NCBI GenBank assembly: GCA_036897485.1
Contig: JAYMTF010001265.1
Span: 1 to 24,768 of the forward strand
Direction of reading: 5' to 3'
Source of the DNA: Pelargonium nanum
Lineage: Eukaryota; Streptophyta; Magnoliopsida; Geraniales; Geraniaceae
Length of the DNA: 24,768 nt
Shown here in pieces: positions 8,466 through 21,200 of the stretch. The notes below the pieces were generated by a model. That model ran no database searches. It saw only the letters and a list, made by a program, of their open reading frames with translations, and was not told the DNA's origin. The stretch's first letter is position 1. Every line of letters begins with the position of its first letter. Made by a program: the position numbers and the translations under genes.

Positions 8466-9482
8466 TCAAGTTGCATAAACATGCGAATGCGAGGGCCAGT
8501 TCTTTTGGATTTCGAAATGGTATCTCACATCCAAGTAGCATTTTCCATCATCATCCACGAACTGAAACCAAAACAGCGTATTATAATTTAAAAGCTTCGA
8601 CATTTGAATATACAGAAATATGTACCTTGGTTCTTGCAGAGTATGATCCCCTAGCGAACAATCCGGCTGGGGTGGTGTCTTCTTCCAGTTCGTAGGTGTA
8701 AGGTTCTTGCTGAGGACTATATGTTCCTAACATTACTTTTGTGCTGTCCACTGCCAGTAATTCCAAGATGATAATTATAATTAAGGAGATTTGATTTGAT
8801 GTTGATAACATTAACATAATAGTACCTACCTTTTATGCCGGTCTTCCACACAGTGTTGATGTACTTGAGGCCGGAAACAATGTTGTCGGAGACTGTGAAG
8901 GAGAATTTCAGACGAAAAAGGCTTCCTTCCTTGAGGCTAAACAGGGCGCCCTTTGAATTCGCAACTACAAATGGAATTGGTACGACAATATCTGGCCGCC
9001 CGGGACACAAGATTGACAGGCTTTGCACCTTCACATCTGCTTCTTTACTATCTGATTATCATTGTTATCATTATATCAACATTCAGGCATAAGCATAACA
9101 GTTTCATAGTTTCATTTGGGTAGAAAATAGAAAGAGGAAAAGTAAAACCTCCAACAGCAGAGATGTCAACACTTCCGAGAAGCTGCTCCTTCCATCTCCT
9201 CAAACTTTCGTCATCCTGGAAATTGAAAGAAACATTGTTATTTTTGTGTTGTGCAGAAGAGAGTAGGAATAAAGCAGAATAGAGTAGTACTTTATCTTTC
9301 TCAAGCTGCTCCTTGAGAGAAAACTGGGGACCAACATCCAATTCCGGATCCACTTGGGCATCTTCTTCTTGATCGTCATTAACGTCATCACCATGTGAGG
9401 GAAGCTGGGCTGGTTCATTCTCCATCTCAGCACTCAAGGTAGTGTCTTTAGATCCCGAAAAACCTCCAACCATAGCTGCCAT
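8466..9482 (-). CDS. Rho GDP-dissociation inhibitor (RhoGDI)
   Basis: Exons in transcript order: 9482-9291, 9215-9149, 9051-8830, 8750-8626, 8561-8466; 702 nt, 233 aa. All introns are GT-AG and phases join cleanly. The third exon could start at other nearby AGs; 9051 was chosen because it gives AVGDSKEADVKVQSL, as in plant homologues. The start is the ATG at 9482. Residues 1-50 are an acidic, flexible N-terminus (QEEDAQVDPELD). Next come the helix region (KEQLEKDKDDESLRRWKEQL, LLGSVD) and the Ig-like prenyl-binding fold (CPGRPDIVVPIP, FSLKEGS, NIVSGLKYINTVWKTGIKVD, FARGSYSARTKFVDDD, CYLDVRYHFEIQKNW). The family binds prenylated ROP/RAC GTPases in the cytosol, extracts them from membranes and restricts polar growth signalling (Arabidopsis SCN1/RhoGDI1 type). 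The gene follows GWD3 on the same strand; they are separate transcription units. Confidence 0.93.
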
Positions 9483-9567
9483 TTCCCGAAGAAACAAACT
9501 ACCACAAGGCCAGATGGATGAATAAGTATATAGAACAACCCTCTGCTTTGTGGCCTTCTACTTATGG

Positions 9568-9573
9568 TATATA
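9568..9573 (-). promoter_or_regulatory. Candidate TATA box of the RhoGDI gene
   Basis: On the minus strand the sequence reads CCTATATACC, 86 bases upstream of the ATG at 9482. A start about 30 bases downstream would give a leader of roughly 55 nt. A second TATATA lies nearer the start codon, around 9520, so the assignment is tentative. Confidence 0.4.
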
Positions 9574-10041
9574 GGCTTTTTACTATAATTTTGTTTGTAT
9601 GTATCTGAATTGGGATGAGATGGAAAATAAAAACAGTTATGAAATGGTGTAGACTAACTCACACATTGGCAGACAGCCCAAAACGGATAAAGTTGGGGCA
9701 GGTGAGATCATTTCTCGTGATCTGTAATTTATTATATTTGCTGTCCGACCCTTTTTCACCTCGCATCAACCCAACAGCCATAGATATGTTCTCACATCAC
9801 ATGCCGTTCCTAAATGAAAGGATAGAAAGTTAGGTACCAGTTGACATTAATTTAGTATGGCATCTGCAAAAGAATAATAAATACATAACATACCTGACAC
9901 TTGATTAGGAATAAACCTCCGAGAGATGTCAACTACTCGCACTACCTAGCTTACCTGCAACCATTATTGAGCAGCAAAACATAGTGCACTGCTAGTGCAG
10001 GGTGTGACAAATTATCAATAATGCAAAACCAATTTTACAAA
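9574..10041. other. Spacer between GWD3 and RhoGDI: upstream region of RhoGDI and end of GWD3
   Basis: This interval should hold the RhoGDI promoter and the GWD3 transcription end. Apart from the candidate TATA box and the poly(A) signal described separately, no convincing motif, repeat or gene was seen. Confidence 0.5.
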
Positions 10042-10047
10042 TTTATT
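10042..10047 (-). terminator. Candidate GWD3 polyadenylation signal (AATAAA)
   Basis: AATAAA on the minus strand, about 185 bases after the GWD3 stop codon. This is a plausible near-upstream element. Plant poly(A) signals are loose, so other sites may be used. Confidence 0.4.
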
Positions 10048-10229
10048 ATATAAGCTCAACTTTGTTTCAGTAACAACTGTATCAAAGTAATTGAAACTTG
10101 CTCTACTATATATTGCCCCAACATATATGCTGCTCTCTATAATGGACCGTATATACTAACTTACATGCTAAATAATAGTTAAAACCCGTGAGCCAGCAAC
10201 TGCTCTTCTTTGGAAGAGAGACCGATCTT

Positions 10230-11134
10230 TCACTGGGGTTGTGGGCGTGTCTGCACAATGTAGATATCTTTTCCAACAACACATCCTTCAACGTCCTGAG
10301 GGCATCCGAACTTCTGCTCAAGGAACAACCCAATGGCAGAGAGGCGCTGACCAAGCTGCTGCCGGAGTACTGAATCAACTGTTAGAGGTTTTTTGCTGTA
10401 ATCAACTGTTTTATGCATAACCTCCCCATCAGCAGGATCTGCACCAAGTATCAGCAGCTCTTCACTGAAGTTGGCAAATGACAGTGTCCGAGTCAGCCCA
10501 TCAAACTTTCCACAAGATAGACGCCATGCTGTACCCCGAGTTCCTGAAGCTAGGGTTTCACCAAGCCCCGGAGCAACTTCAGCCTCTACAGAATTATGGT
10601 CACGGTCTGTTGGGCTGAGCGTATGTAGTACAAAGGACAGTTCTGGTGAAAGCATTTCTTGCACCAATACTGCCATCGTGGCCTCCTTCTGAGGCACACC
10701 GGCAGCTCGACGGCTCAGGACAGCTCTCCTAGTGTACAGTGATGCCCATACTCGGCTGACCGCATTTCCAAACACCATAGGATTTGTAAGACTGACGTTA
10801 GGGATTGAGTCATATAACCCAGCAGCAGACATACCAGCCAGATCCTCTACATTAGCACTTGAGCGGACAATTAACCGTGCATTCCCTGGGAATATTTTCC
10901 TTAACCTTTCAATGGTGTCTTCTGGAGGCTGCATAGAAGAAACCAATTCCTGAAGTTGAATGCATAATTTGTCAAGAACACCGTCTTCAAGTTGGGCTGT
11001 TTCAAGTTGTTCTAGAAGGGACTCGAAGAAAACTGTTGACTTGCTTTCCTGTAATGCTAATTCCATGGAGCCAAATGGTATTACCGCCCCAGCTGGAACA
11101 TTAAATGAAGCTGGGACTCCATGGTCACTGGAAA
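10230..11134 (-). other. GWD3: GWD3 exon 19: nucleotide-binding domain and stop
   Basis: The largest exon encodes residues 881-1181. It opens with [20 protein letters not shown]. The ATP-binding core carries [20 protein letters not shown] at about 968-986, then [52 protein letters not shown] and the terminal [12 protein letters not shown]. This is the PEP-synthase/PPDK N-terminal-like fold that binds ATP and phosphorylates the histidine of the preceding domain. The frame is open throughout and the stop is TGA at 10230-10232. Splice acceptor CAG ends at 11135. Confidence 0.92.
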
Positions 11135-14100
11135 CTGCCATTGAAGAATTGCATTTTTGAGAAATTAGTATTAACACAATCAATAAGAGCACAAGAAATA
11201 CATATGACCAATTGACCATGAATCATCTGAAGTGCATACTTCCCAATGAAGTTCACAACGTCATTGAAGGAATATAACATATTCTCTCATCTTTTGTAAA
11301 TTAAGAACCAAAAGTTTACATGGTATATTTGCAGGAAAGTACAGTATCCTACAGCTTCCCCTATCTAGGTAAGGGCTATAAGTGAGGAAAGTGTGAAAAA
11401 TGACTCCTTATGAATCTCTTGAAACTTTAGTTTTTTAATTCTTTGACAAGTTTTCATTTTAGCCACAAATACACCACTTACCAGTCTCAGAAGTTGTGTT
11501 GGTGCACCCAAAGTCAAATTTCAGTTGACAGCCCCACAAGGAAATAAGGAATATTTCCAAGGAAAGAGCCAAAATCTTTTTGAGAGAGAAAAACCATGAC
11601 TTTAACCTATCTTTCACAATTGAAGACACCCCAACCCTGTTCTAAGAGAGGCCCCTTTATTGGGTCAAATCTTTCAATTAATGTGTGAAGTTCGATGCAA
11701 AAAGATGAAAGTTTATTGTACAAACTGTACTCCATAGTGCATTTTCTTTGTTCAGCACTCTGCCCTTCTTTCCAGATATAAAAAGAAAATGGATGTACGT
11801 CACACATTAAGGGAAGGGTTTCTGAAGATACAAATCTTTTAGAATTCCTCTTCATAGGACAATGAATTTAATGAGGTTTCCTCGAAAAGCGGTCTTTCTC
11901 AAAATGAAATATATTTAACACCATCAAATGGGACATCTTATTCTTGTGCAATCTTTTCATTCAATTGTAAAAGATGTAGCCAAAGCAAATTTTCAGTCTG
12001 AAGGCAATATAAATATTACCTTTATTAGAAGCAGCTGCTAAAGAAACCAACTGACTACAAGCAGTGGCCTTAGCGCCAGAAGTTTGTATATCTGCATCTG
12101 CAAGAGGTATAACTCCAGCAGAGCTTCCCTGAAAGAAAATACATATTTTTGATAATTTAATGTTGGAGATATTTTTAGGACTTCAGAAAACAGAAAGAAG
12201 TAAACATTCAGACCTCATCAGAGGAAGTAGCTTTGACTGCAGATGTTTCAACCGTGGAGAAACCATTGCCTGAAAGATTCTCCTTTTGGAATTTTGCACT
12301 ACTTTTATCATCTGAAGAAGATGGAACTATTTCAACACCTGCCGAGGATGCTTCCAATCTGAAAAGCTCCACATGTATCAGAAACAAACAAATAAAAAAT
12401 AAACATCAAACTAACAAATCAGATTATGCTCATATAGGGAACATGAGTGAAAAGCCTTGAAACTAAAAAAATAAAAAATAAAAATAATAATTGGTTCTGT
12501 ATCACATGTTTGAAAAAAACACCTCACAAATTTTCCATAAAGATTCTTGATTCCAGCAACTATGTCATCATCTTCACATGTCACAAAGACAACTTTCTCC
12601 TGCAAATTATAAATTTAAAATAAAATGAAAATAATGTACATATTATCATTAAAGCAACATGCAAAATTTTCAAGATTTTTTAGAAAGGGAATGGAAACTT
12701 GCCTGCCGAGCCCTAACACCAAGATGAGATAAGTGAGGCAGCTCATGTAGTAGTACAACTCCCTCTATGCTATTACCGGCAGCTGTTACCTGCACGTTTA
12801 TAATCACATAATTTGATATAAATGTGTTTGCTTATTGTATATAGTATCAAATGATATAGACAATAAGAACATATACTGTAATAGACTTATAGGAGATATT
12901 CAAACCTCCTCATCTCCATCAGCCTTTCTGACAACAAGAATAACAGGTCCTTTTACAGATGATGGCAATGACCCAGGGACAATGCTCTCAACCTGAAGTC
13001 AATACCACATAACAAAATGAAATAGACATTCATTGAAGAGAACAGAAAACTAGAGCTGGGTCCACTCCAAGCATTTTACCTCAAGTATAATATACAATCT
13101 ATATATCTCTGCAAATAGATGATTTTCATCCATTAATGCAAGTTTCTACTATATTAACAATTACAAAAATTCCAACACATTGTTGGCAATCTGAATTTTT
13201 TTTATCTTCTCATTTGATCTCTTCTACAAGACATCCCAAAGGAAAAGACATGAAAAACAGAAAATAACAGACAGCTAAACTTTGCTATTTAAACCCTTAA
13301 AAATAACCACTGCTACAACTTCATCTAGAAAAAGAGATCCAAAGCATTAACATAAAGGACCCATAAAGTAGCTTGTGCAAACCAGTATGGAATCAGTACA
13401 GTCTTTTAATTAACTCCCCTTCAACACTTCCAAATTATTTACAAGCACGGACAACAACCTAGGCATTCCAAAAGACTAACCGGACGAAGTTGATACAATA
13501 TTATAAGCATCAGTTTCAAATTGACATAATATTATTGTTGCCAATTGACCAAAGTGGATACCAAATGAATGAGTCTGGCCTCAACAAGTGATGAATTCCT
13601 TCTAGTATGCTTGATCTAGCTTCAGATATGTCGACACTCAGATTTCTTGCCAACAGGAGCACCAACTCCATGTACTCCCCACCTGATTACTCTAGGTTAA
13701 AAACCTTAGAAGGACCACCAACTCTAAGACTCCATTAGGTAAGGTGTTGAGAATAAGTAAGTAGGGAGGTAAGAACTTAAATAAATTTACCCCCGTGTTG
13801 TTTGGTAGGGATCATCCAACATTAGAAGGAAAATAAAACATATCATATATATAACCATTACATTACATCCTTACAAATTTGTTCTCTTTTTAGAAAATCA
13901 TCTTTTCTCAAAAACTTTTATTAATGCATTTCAATTCTCAATTTCTAAACACACTTAAGTCGTAAAATTTATCATGGTCGGATTTACTGATTTTGCTGAA
14001 GATTTGAAAACACTCTTTTCTTTTTTCACTTTTTGTTCTTAATCATTTGTTTCTCTTCCAGTGGAACTTTATCATGGATCTTGGTGAGTCATCCGACTCA

Positions 14101-15249
14101 AAACCATTTGGCAATAAGTGGATAGACCAATATTACTAATTAATGAGCAGGGAACATCAAATCTACATGATGTGGGATTATTTATTACTCAACTCACATG
14201 TGGGCCATACAACACTAAAGAACACAAGCAAGGTTAACAACAGTTGTGGGCTGTTAAATTTTAATAATGGATTACACATAATGGCTTGGGCTTCCACTAC
14301 TAAAAGACGGGCCACCTTCAAGCCAAATCTGGATCAAAACTAGCTCTGACCATGTAAAATTTTAATGATGGGCTACATATAATGGTTTGGGCTTCCACTA
14401 CTAAAAGGTCAACCTTACTAGTAGGGTTTGGCTTCCACCATTATATTTAACTCATTCTCTTTATATTTTTCCATTATGGGACAATTACCCACTTCAACAT
14501 GGGCTCTTTTCCTGACACAATGTTGAGGCATCCAACTGAAAACCAATTGGCAATGACCGGAGAGCCCCATATTAGTTATTAACTAGCAGCAAACCTTACA
14601 TCTACTAGACTTAGAACCTTTAACACAACTTCCAAAAACTTAAAAGTATTATAATATAATATTGCAGTTGATAAAATACTTTTTTGAAAGTTTAACTTCA
14701 AATCATGTAAATCTTTTTTTAATAATTAAAAATCATTTTTCTATGTTTTGCTCTAATGTTCTAATATGTTGCTTTAATTAAAAGTTGCATATAGTCTTGC
14801 TATTTTGAGTATTACATCTTTAAACTAGCTTTACTGGAAGTTTGAATCTTCTTCATAGGAGATTAGGAATACTGTAGTACTTATCACATTTTCTTGGATG
14901 TTATCAAATACTCCTATATTTTACTTCAGCAATTTTGAGATAAAGAAGCAATGTAAATAAAATAAAAAACGTTGAAACTTTTGAGGTTCAAGTGACGTGT
15001 ATACCTCAATCAATGTTCCCTGAGCAGTTCCTGGAACAAGAACATCCCAACCCTGAGACCCAAGTGTACTTCTGACAGCTTTCAAAAGAATGGTACAAAG
15101 CTTTGAAACCTGAAAAATTACACTGCAGAAGAAAATTTCCAGTAAAGTAAATTACCAGAATATTGGTGAATGATAATCAGTGACACAGTTTTATGATCTA
15201 AGAAACCAACATCAAAATGCATAACCTAATTATAGAAACATTCTAAAAC

Positions 15250-15297
<48 letters not shown>

Positions 15298-18200
15298 TTA
15301 TACCCAGCGCGAATTTCTGCTTCAGCATATGTTCTCACACTGTTATCAGGAATTCCAAAAGCTTTCCCTAGCATCTGCAATTGGCAAATGTTTTAAGATT
15401 AGAACCTTTGACTAGCTTACTCACACCCTCCCATAATAATACTAATAATCATTCTCCACATTGATGAACAATGTCCAAAGAAAACGATTTACCTTGAAGA
15501 CTACTAAGATAAAAAGGTTTTACCACCCTTACTAATTCAAGTACTATTAAAGGATGTATAGAATTTAGCTACAGCACATACAGGAAAAATGCATTATGGT
15601 AAGTGACAATATACAAACAACTCTTTGATTTATATATTGGACCTAATACAAGATAACAATAAAACTGACTCACTCATCAAACAGGATGACAGCATACTGG
15701 TAAAATATATTTTTCCCTCACAGGAGAAAACATAACTTAATACCTGAACTTTTTGAGGGAATAGTTGGAGAAGTGCTTCAGAATATTCCTCAGTTAACCT
15801 CCTTGATCTATCAAGAGTAGCTTTGAGTCTTAATGCCCATATGGTCCTGCCATCTTCACCGCCTTTATAATGAAAAATATCACCAGAGAAAATGAGAAAT
15901 GAAGTCTTAGGCATAGGCAATCACTACATCACAAAGTTAGTCAAATACTTTGAGAACCCAATGGATGTGTAGGGTTACTATGAGTCTAGGAACGTACCTT
16001 CCTTGTCAGACAGACCTTTCTCTTGCCATGCAAGTAGCTCATTTCCAATAGCTGTGCATTCTTCTGGCTTCCAGCCAGATAACCCCAGCTGCTGAATGCC
16101 AGCAATAAGGGCACCAAAAGGATCATTCCAAGAGCTTACATTCTTTGAACCCACATTCTCAGCAAGCCAGAGAGCCCCTCCCATAGCTTCAATCTCATTC
16201 AAAAATCTGTTTTGAACAATGTAAATCAGCAATTCACTTACAAAATAAACTCTATGGATAATACAATGAAACAAACTAACAATTGATAGGAAATTAAATG
16301 GTTTTAGACATAATGTTCCCATTGCCACTCAATCGAGCAAATCTTTGTTCTGGAAAATGATTAGATGTGAATGATCATAATCAACTCTGTAATTACCTGT
16401 ACAGTATTTTCATAATGTAACAGTTAATCCAATTTATGCTACTCATAAAATATCCATTAAGTGCAGCAGAAAATTTGCCCATTTTCAGCAGCTTTTCCTG
16501 TACTCTTATTTGTTGAGCAATTCTATTGTTTTAAAGTACAATATCCAATATTAAGAAATCACAAGCAATTTAATTGAATTCTTGGTATTTAAAATGGTAA
16601 TTAATCATATAATGGATATTTTTAACAATGACCTTTTCCTGCCTTTTAAAACCCAATTAAGACAAGACAATCAGAAAAAGGGGGAAAAAACAAACAAACG
16701 GAAAAAAGGACGTCAGAAAAAAAATTCAATGCAGATGCTCTTTTTTCATATATTAAAAGCATATGAAGATAGGTATTATTAAATTTGACTCCAACCCAAA
16801 AGCTTAAGTTGATAGGTGAGGGTCCAACTAGTATATCAAGTGGCCACGTGCAGGCCGAATAACAAAACGGATCCTGCAAGTGGACCAAGAAGGGAGGCAA
16901 CAAAAACGGTTCACTAGGTGATACCATGTTAAACTTTACTCCAACCTAAAAACTTAACCTAATAGGTGGAGGGCACATCTAATATATCAAGTGGCAACGG
17001 ACTTCACATTCTTTCGAGGTGGGATACATTAACAGGTATGATTATCTTAATTGGTTTTCAAACAGCAGAACAAAGGTCTTTTGTCAAAATATAGTGTTCA
17101 TCATACAATTCATAATTATGATAAACAAAATTAAGTGTTTGACTTAGTTGTTTAGTATACAAGTAACAAACAATTGAGTATGTGCTTCTCTGAAAATTAT
17201 GATTTACCTGCTTAAAAGAACAAAAGAATAGTCCTCCAGGCCAATCTCAGCAAGACGCCACTGTGGCATAAAATAAAATAGAGAGAGGAGCAAACTATCA
17301 ATCTTGACGTAAAAATACATTTCTCGTCAAATGAATGCTGACTAACCACTGCAAGAGAAGCTCACCTTTTGACGCATTGCAATTGCAGTGTCAGTGGCAT
17401 CATTGCGAGGACCACTTTCAAGGCCTTGTACCAGTACTTCCCTCAGAGCATTTGCAGATTCCATTGTTTTGATCAACTCATATGTGGCTTTACGATCAGA
17501 AACGTTCTGCGATGAGCTGTCCGAACTCTAGAAACAAATAAAACACATATCATCAGCTTGTGCCAACAATATCACAGTAAATAACATCATAATACATGCT
17601 CTAACTAAACCTGCAAGTAGCAATACATTTTTTTCTTTCATGAAGAGGTTTAGATCACAGGTTCATCTCGGTTACCATTTTTTTTTATCACATACCAAGT
17701 TCAAACTTGAAATCATGTAGATGAAAATTAAGAGGTTTGAAGAGAAAACATGTACCTTCTTACACTCCAAGAATAAATTAAGAGCTGATACGCCTTGTCC
17801 ATCTAATGATTCTCTAATTGATTCAAGATGTTCAGCGAGGCTGTACAACACAGATATAATGAGATGTCTGGTTAGCCAACTTTAAAATAAGCGCACTGGA
17901 TGTACTAGTTATAAACAGATCCATTTGAAATTTAGCCAACCTCCTAAAATCGGGAATTTGAACTTGAATGTGAGTGGAAGTTTTTTTAAGACTTCGGTTA
18001 CTTAGCATGTTATGAAGTTATCAAGTAAGAACTTATTGTTTCTAATTCAAGGAAATTCTTGGTCGGTCCATAGCCAGCTGATGTTTTAAAGTAAACTCGT
18101 TGTTTACGACCATTGATCAACTAATCTATTTACATAACATGCTGAACTTAACTCTTAACAAGGGACTATGATAGCTTGAATTTATAGTAAATTATAAGTT

Positions 18201-21200
18201 TGTAGAAGTAAAAAAGGAAGCTCATATGAAAATTCAATATGAGATAAGATGGTAAGGCTAGAAAATCAAGCTCGCTAAAAGCCTAAAACTTTTCGTAAGT
18301 GAATTACCCATGCTTTTACTACAATATAAAAATAATTAAATAAAATAATGAAAGTGTAAACAAACTAAATTTAATAAGAGTGAAATGAACAGGAATTCAT
18401 ACACAAAAGGTTTCAGAATTTAGTTGATGCAGAACCCCACAAGTATTTCATTTTTCTTTAGAAGAAAATGAAAATACTATGTATGAATAACTAATAATAA
18501 AAAATTAATAATAAAATTCATTGTTATTGGGCTGCTTTGAACACTGTTGTGGAGATTTCTATGGATCTAATGAGTAGAGAACATGCCTTCAATCTGTGCT
18601 GCATAAGAACAGTTTTTTTTCTTTTTTCATATAGTATAGCATCAAGATTTAATACTCAAAACGAAGAGAGTATAAATAGGGGAAAATCTTGTTTCCTCCA
18701 TGTTTGGACACCGAAAATAGTTGAGTGACTCCAACATGTGTTGCTAGATTTTTCTTGTCTATGCTTTCTGCCATTTGATGCCTTCCTGTACAAAAGTGAT
18801 CTCAACTCCCTATTTATGCAGTCTTCTACTATACATTTAAGCCTAGACTCTACACAAAAACAAAGCAGGGGCCAACCTTCCTAACAAATTTTTCCTAGAA
18901 TGCAATGTTTTTATTGAACTGAAGACTTTTTAACCAACGAAAAAGAAAGAAACAACCGAATATTGCTACGGAAATATATGATACATTTACTTAAAACCTA
19001 GTTTAAAGTTTACGAGGAACTTTTCAGTCAGAAAGAACTTGAACTTTATAAAATTGTAGGAAAAATTATACTAGTTCTAATTTAATTTAGTTCAGATGTT
19101 ATAAATGGAAAATATTGTAATACGACAGCGCCAAACTGAAAACTGAGGCAAGACCATAATATCAAGTTCATGTATCAAACCTTCCAGCATTGAAGAAATC
19201 TTTGAGTTCACGAAAAAATATCTTGAATTGTTCCACAAATGCTTCACTATATTCTCCAGGATTCTTAGTAATCCTTGCAAGCATTAATTCCGTGGCAATC
19301 AAATCTTCTGGGCCGGCATTTCTGTGCAGCTTATTCTGTATTGTATGCTTGATTTCTTGCTGCAGTGTGAAAATTGACGTGTTATAATAGATATATGTTA
19401 TGTTACTAAAATAGTAAACAACCCAACAAGCCCAACGAGATGTATAAGGTGTATAACCTTGAGGTCATGGGGGATGTCACCTCTGTGAGCAATATCTCTA
19501 ATTCGAGTTAGAGGAACCGATGCAGTAAATTCCGCCTTGAAAGATGGTAAACATGGATGTATTTTACGGATGACGAGTACTTCCTGCACCGCATGGTATT
19601 AATCAAGTTATGAACAGTAGTTCTACTGATATATTAGGATCTACGCTAATAAAAAAATAGAAAGAAGGCAAGAAAGATTTTAATACACATTAGTTATTTG
19701 CTTATATTTACCCGTTCAGTTCATTTAAATTCACAATTAAGAAATTGTTTTCTAATTCATACATTTCTTTAGTTATTTTTACATCCATCTTCTGATGAAT
19801 AACAATGCCATTGTCAAAAAACTAGTGGTTATTTGGAAAATAATATTAGCATATATCCATTAGCTTCTTGCAGCCATTATTACAGGTCAAAGAGAATGCA
19901 TATATAAACTAAAGACAAGGGCAAGAATCCGAATAAGAGATGATCAAATTGGGGTACACTTGATTCAGATGAGATGACTAAAAAAATTCAAACTTCTGAT
20001 AGCAAATATCAAATTTGATGGAATGGAAAAAAACAATTTTACTCAGTTCTGCATTAGTTGATCATCATGTGAATAAGAAGTAATAGAGAGGAAAGCCAAC
20101 ATTTTATTAGAACAGTACAATGAAGAACCAAGAAAGCATATTAGAAGTAAAAATCGACTATGAACTTAATTAATGTTAAACCAGACCCCGCAATGAAACT
20201 AGAAGATGGAATCTAGATAGATCAAATATGAAGTTCAAGAAGAATCCTATATTTCAGGTTTAGGCAGAGTTCAACAGCCAAGATTTATCCAACTCAATTT
20301 GTCTAGGTGAAAGGCCATAGTGGAACTCCTTTAGTTGAGTATCATATATTATTAGTATATTAGTCATATAGAACACACTACAGAGATAATAGTGATGATG
20401 ATGGTATAAGAAAAAAATTATGAGAACAAATAACCACGAAAAATTAGTGTTACTGTGATTCTAAATCATTGCAAGACAAACTGAAGGACCACCTGAGGTA
20501 GAGTATTTTTTTCACTGGAAATTCGCTCCAATTCACGGAATATTTGCCGTGAAATCTCTGCATGCTTGTTTGGCCGGTGATGACCTCCACCTTCATAGCA
20601 AGGAATTTGTCCCGTATTTATCCACTGCACAAGAATAAATCTAAGGAAGGCATGACAAAATAAACTAAAGGTAAAAAAACAAATTGATATAAAAATAAAT
20701 AAACCTTTAGATAGATGGCAGAATATATGAGAGCTTCCAAGCGGTCTCCACTTTGCGCGTTTCCAACCAATAGCTCACGTACAACTTCAAGCTTTGCACA
20801 TCAAAGAGAAGCAAAGACAGAAACTTGTAAATTGCTGTAAAAGCAGCTCTAAATTAAGATATATGACATGATACTTCACAAAGTCCTAGAACATTGAAGA
20901 CCCTTTTTGTTTGGTTCGTTAAACTGACAACAATCTTGGTAACCCATAAAACTGGAACAAATTATACACCAAGTATTTTGTGGCAGCTTCAAGAATCCAA
21001 TTATATACATATAAGTTAATTATTTCAAAAAGAAACAACTGCTAGTCTGAATGATTAAATATAAATCTACATATAAAACTATTATAAAAATGATAAGGCA
21101 AACAATCTCTACTATACAAAGAAAATCAAATTACACAAAGTAATAGTATAAATTCAAAAGATAGAAATTTGTAATCTGAAACTTCATAGAGTTCCTTATC

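Noticed and set aside
9483-9497. An N-terminal extension of RhoGDI (extra five codons)
   Set aside because: The upstream start would be TTG. The first ATG is at 9482, so the extension is not used in the model.
10230-11219. A separate PPDK-like single-exon gene starting at 11219
   Set aside because: The first 28 residues are hydrophobic intron sequence. A clean splice acceptor at 11135 joins the exon in phase to the GWD3 chain.
14143-14343. A 66-codon plus-strand frame in GWD3 intron 13
   Set aside because: It lies within the direct-repeat block and has no domain.
15252-15293. A regulatory GAGA-type element
   Set aside because: It is inside a short intron of GWD3, not a promoter, so it is treated as a microsatellite.
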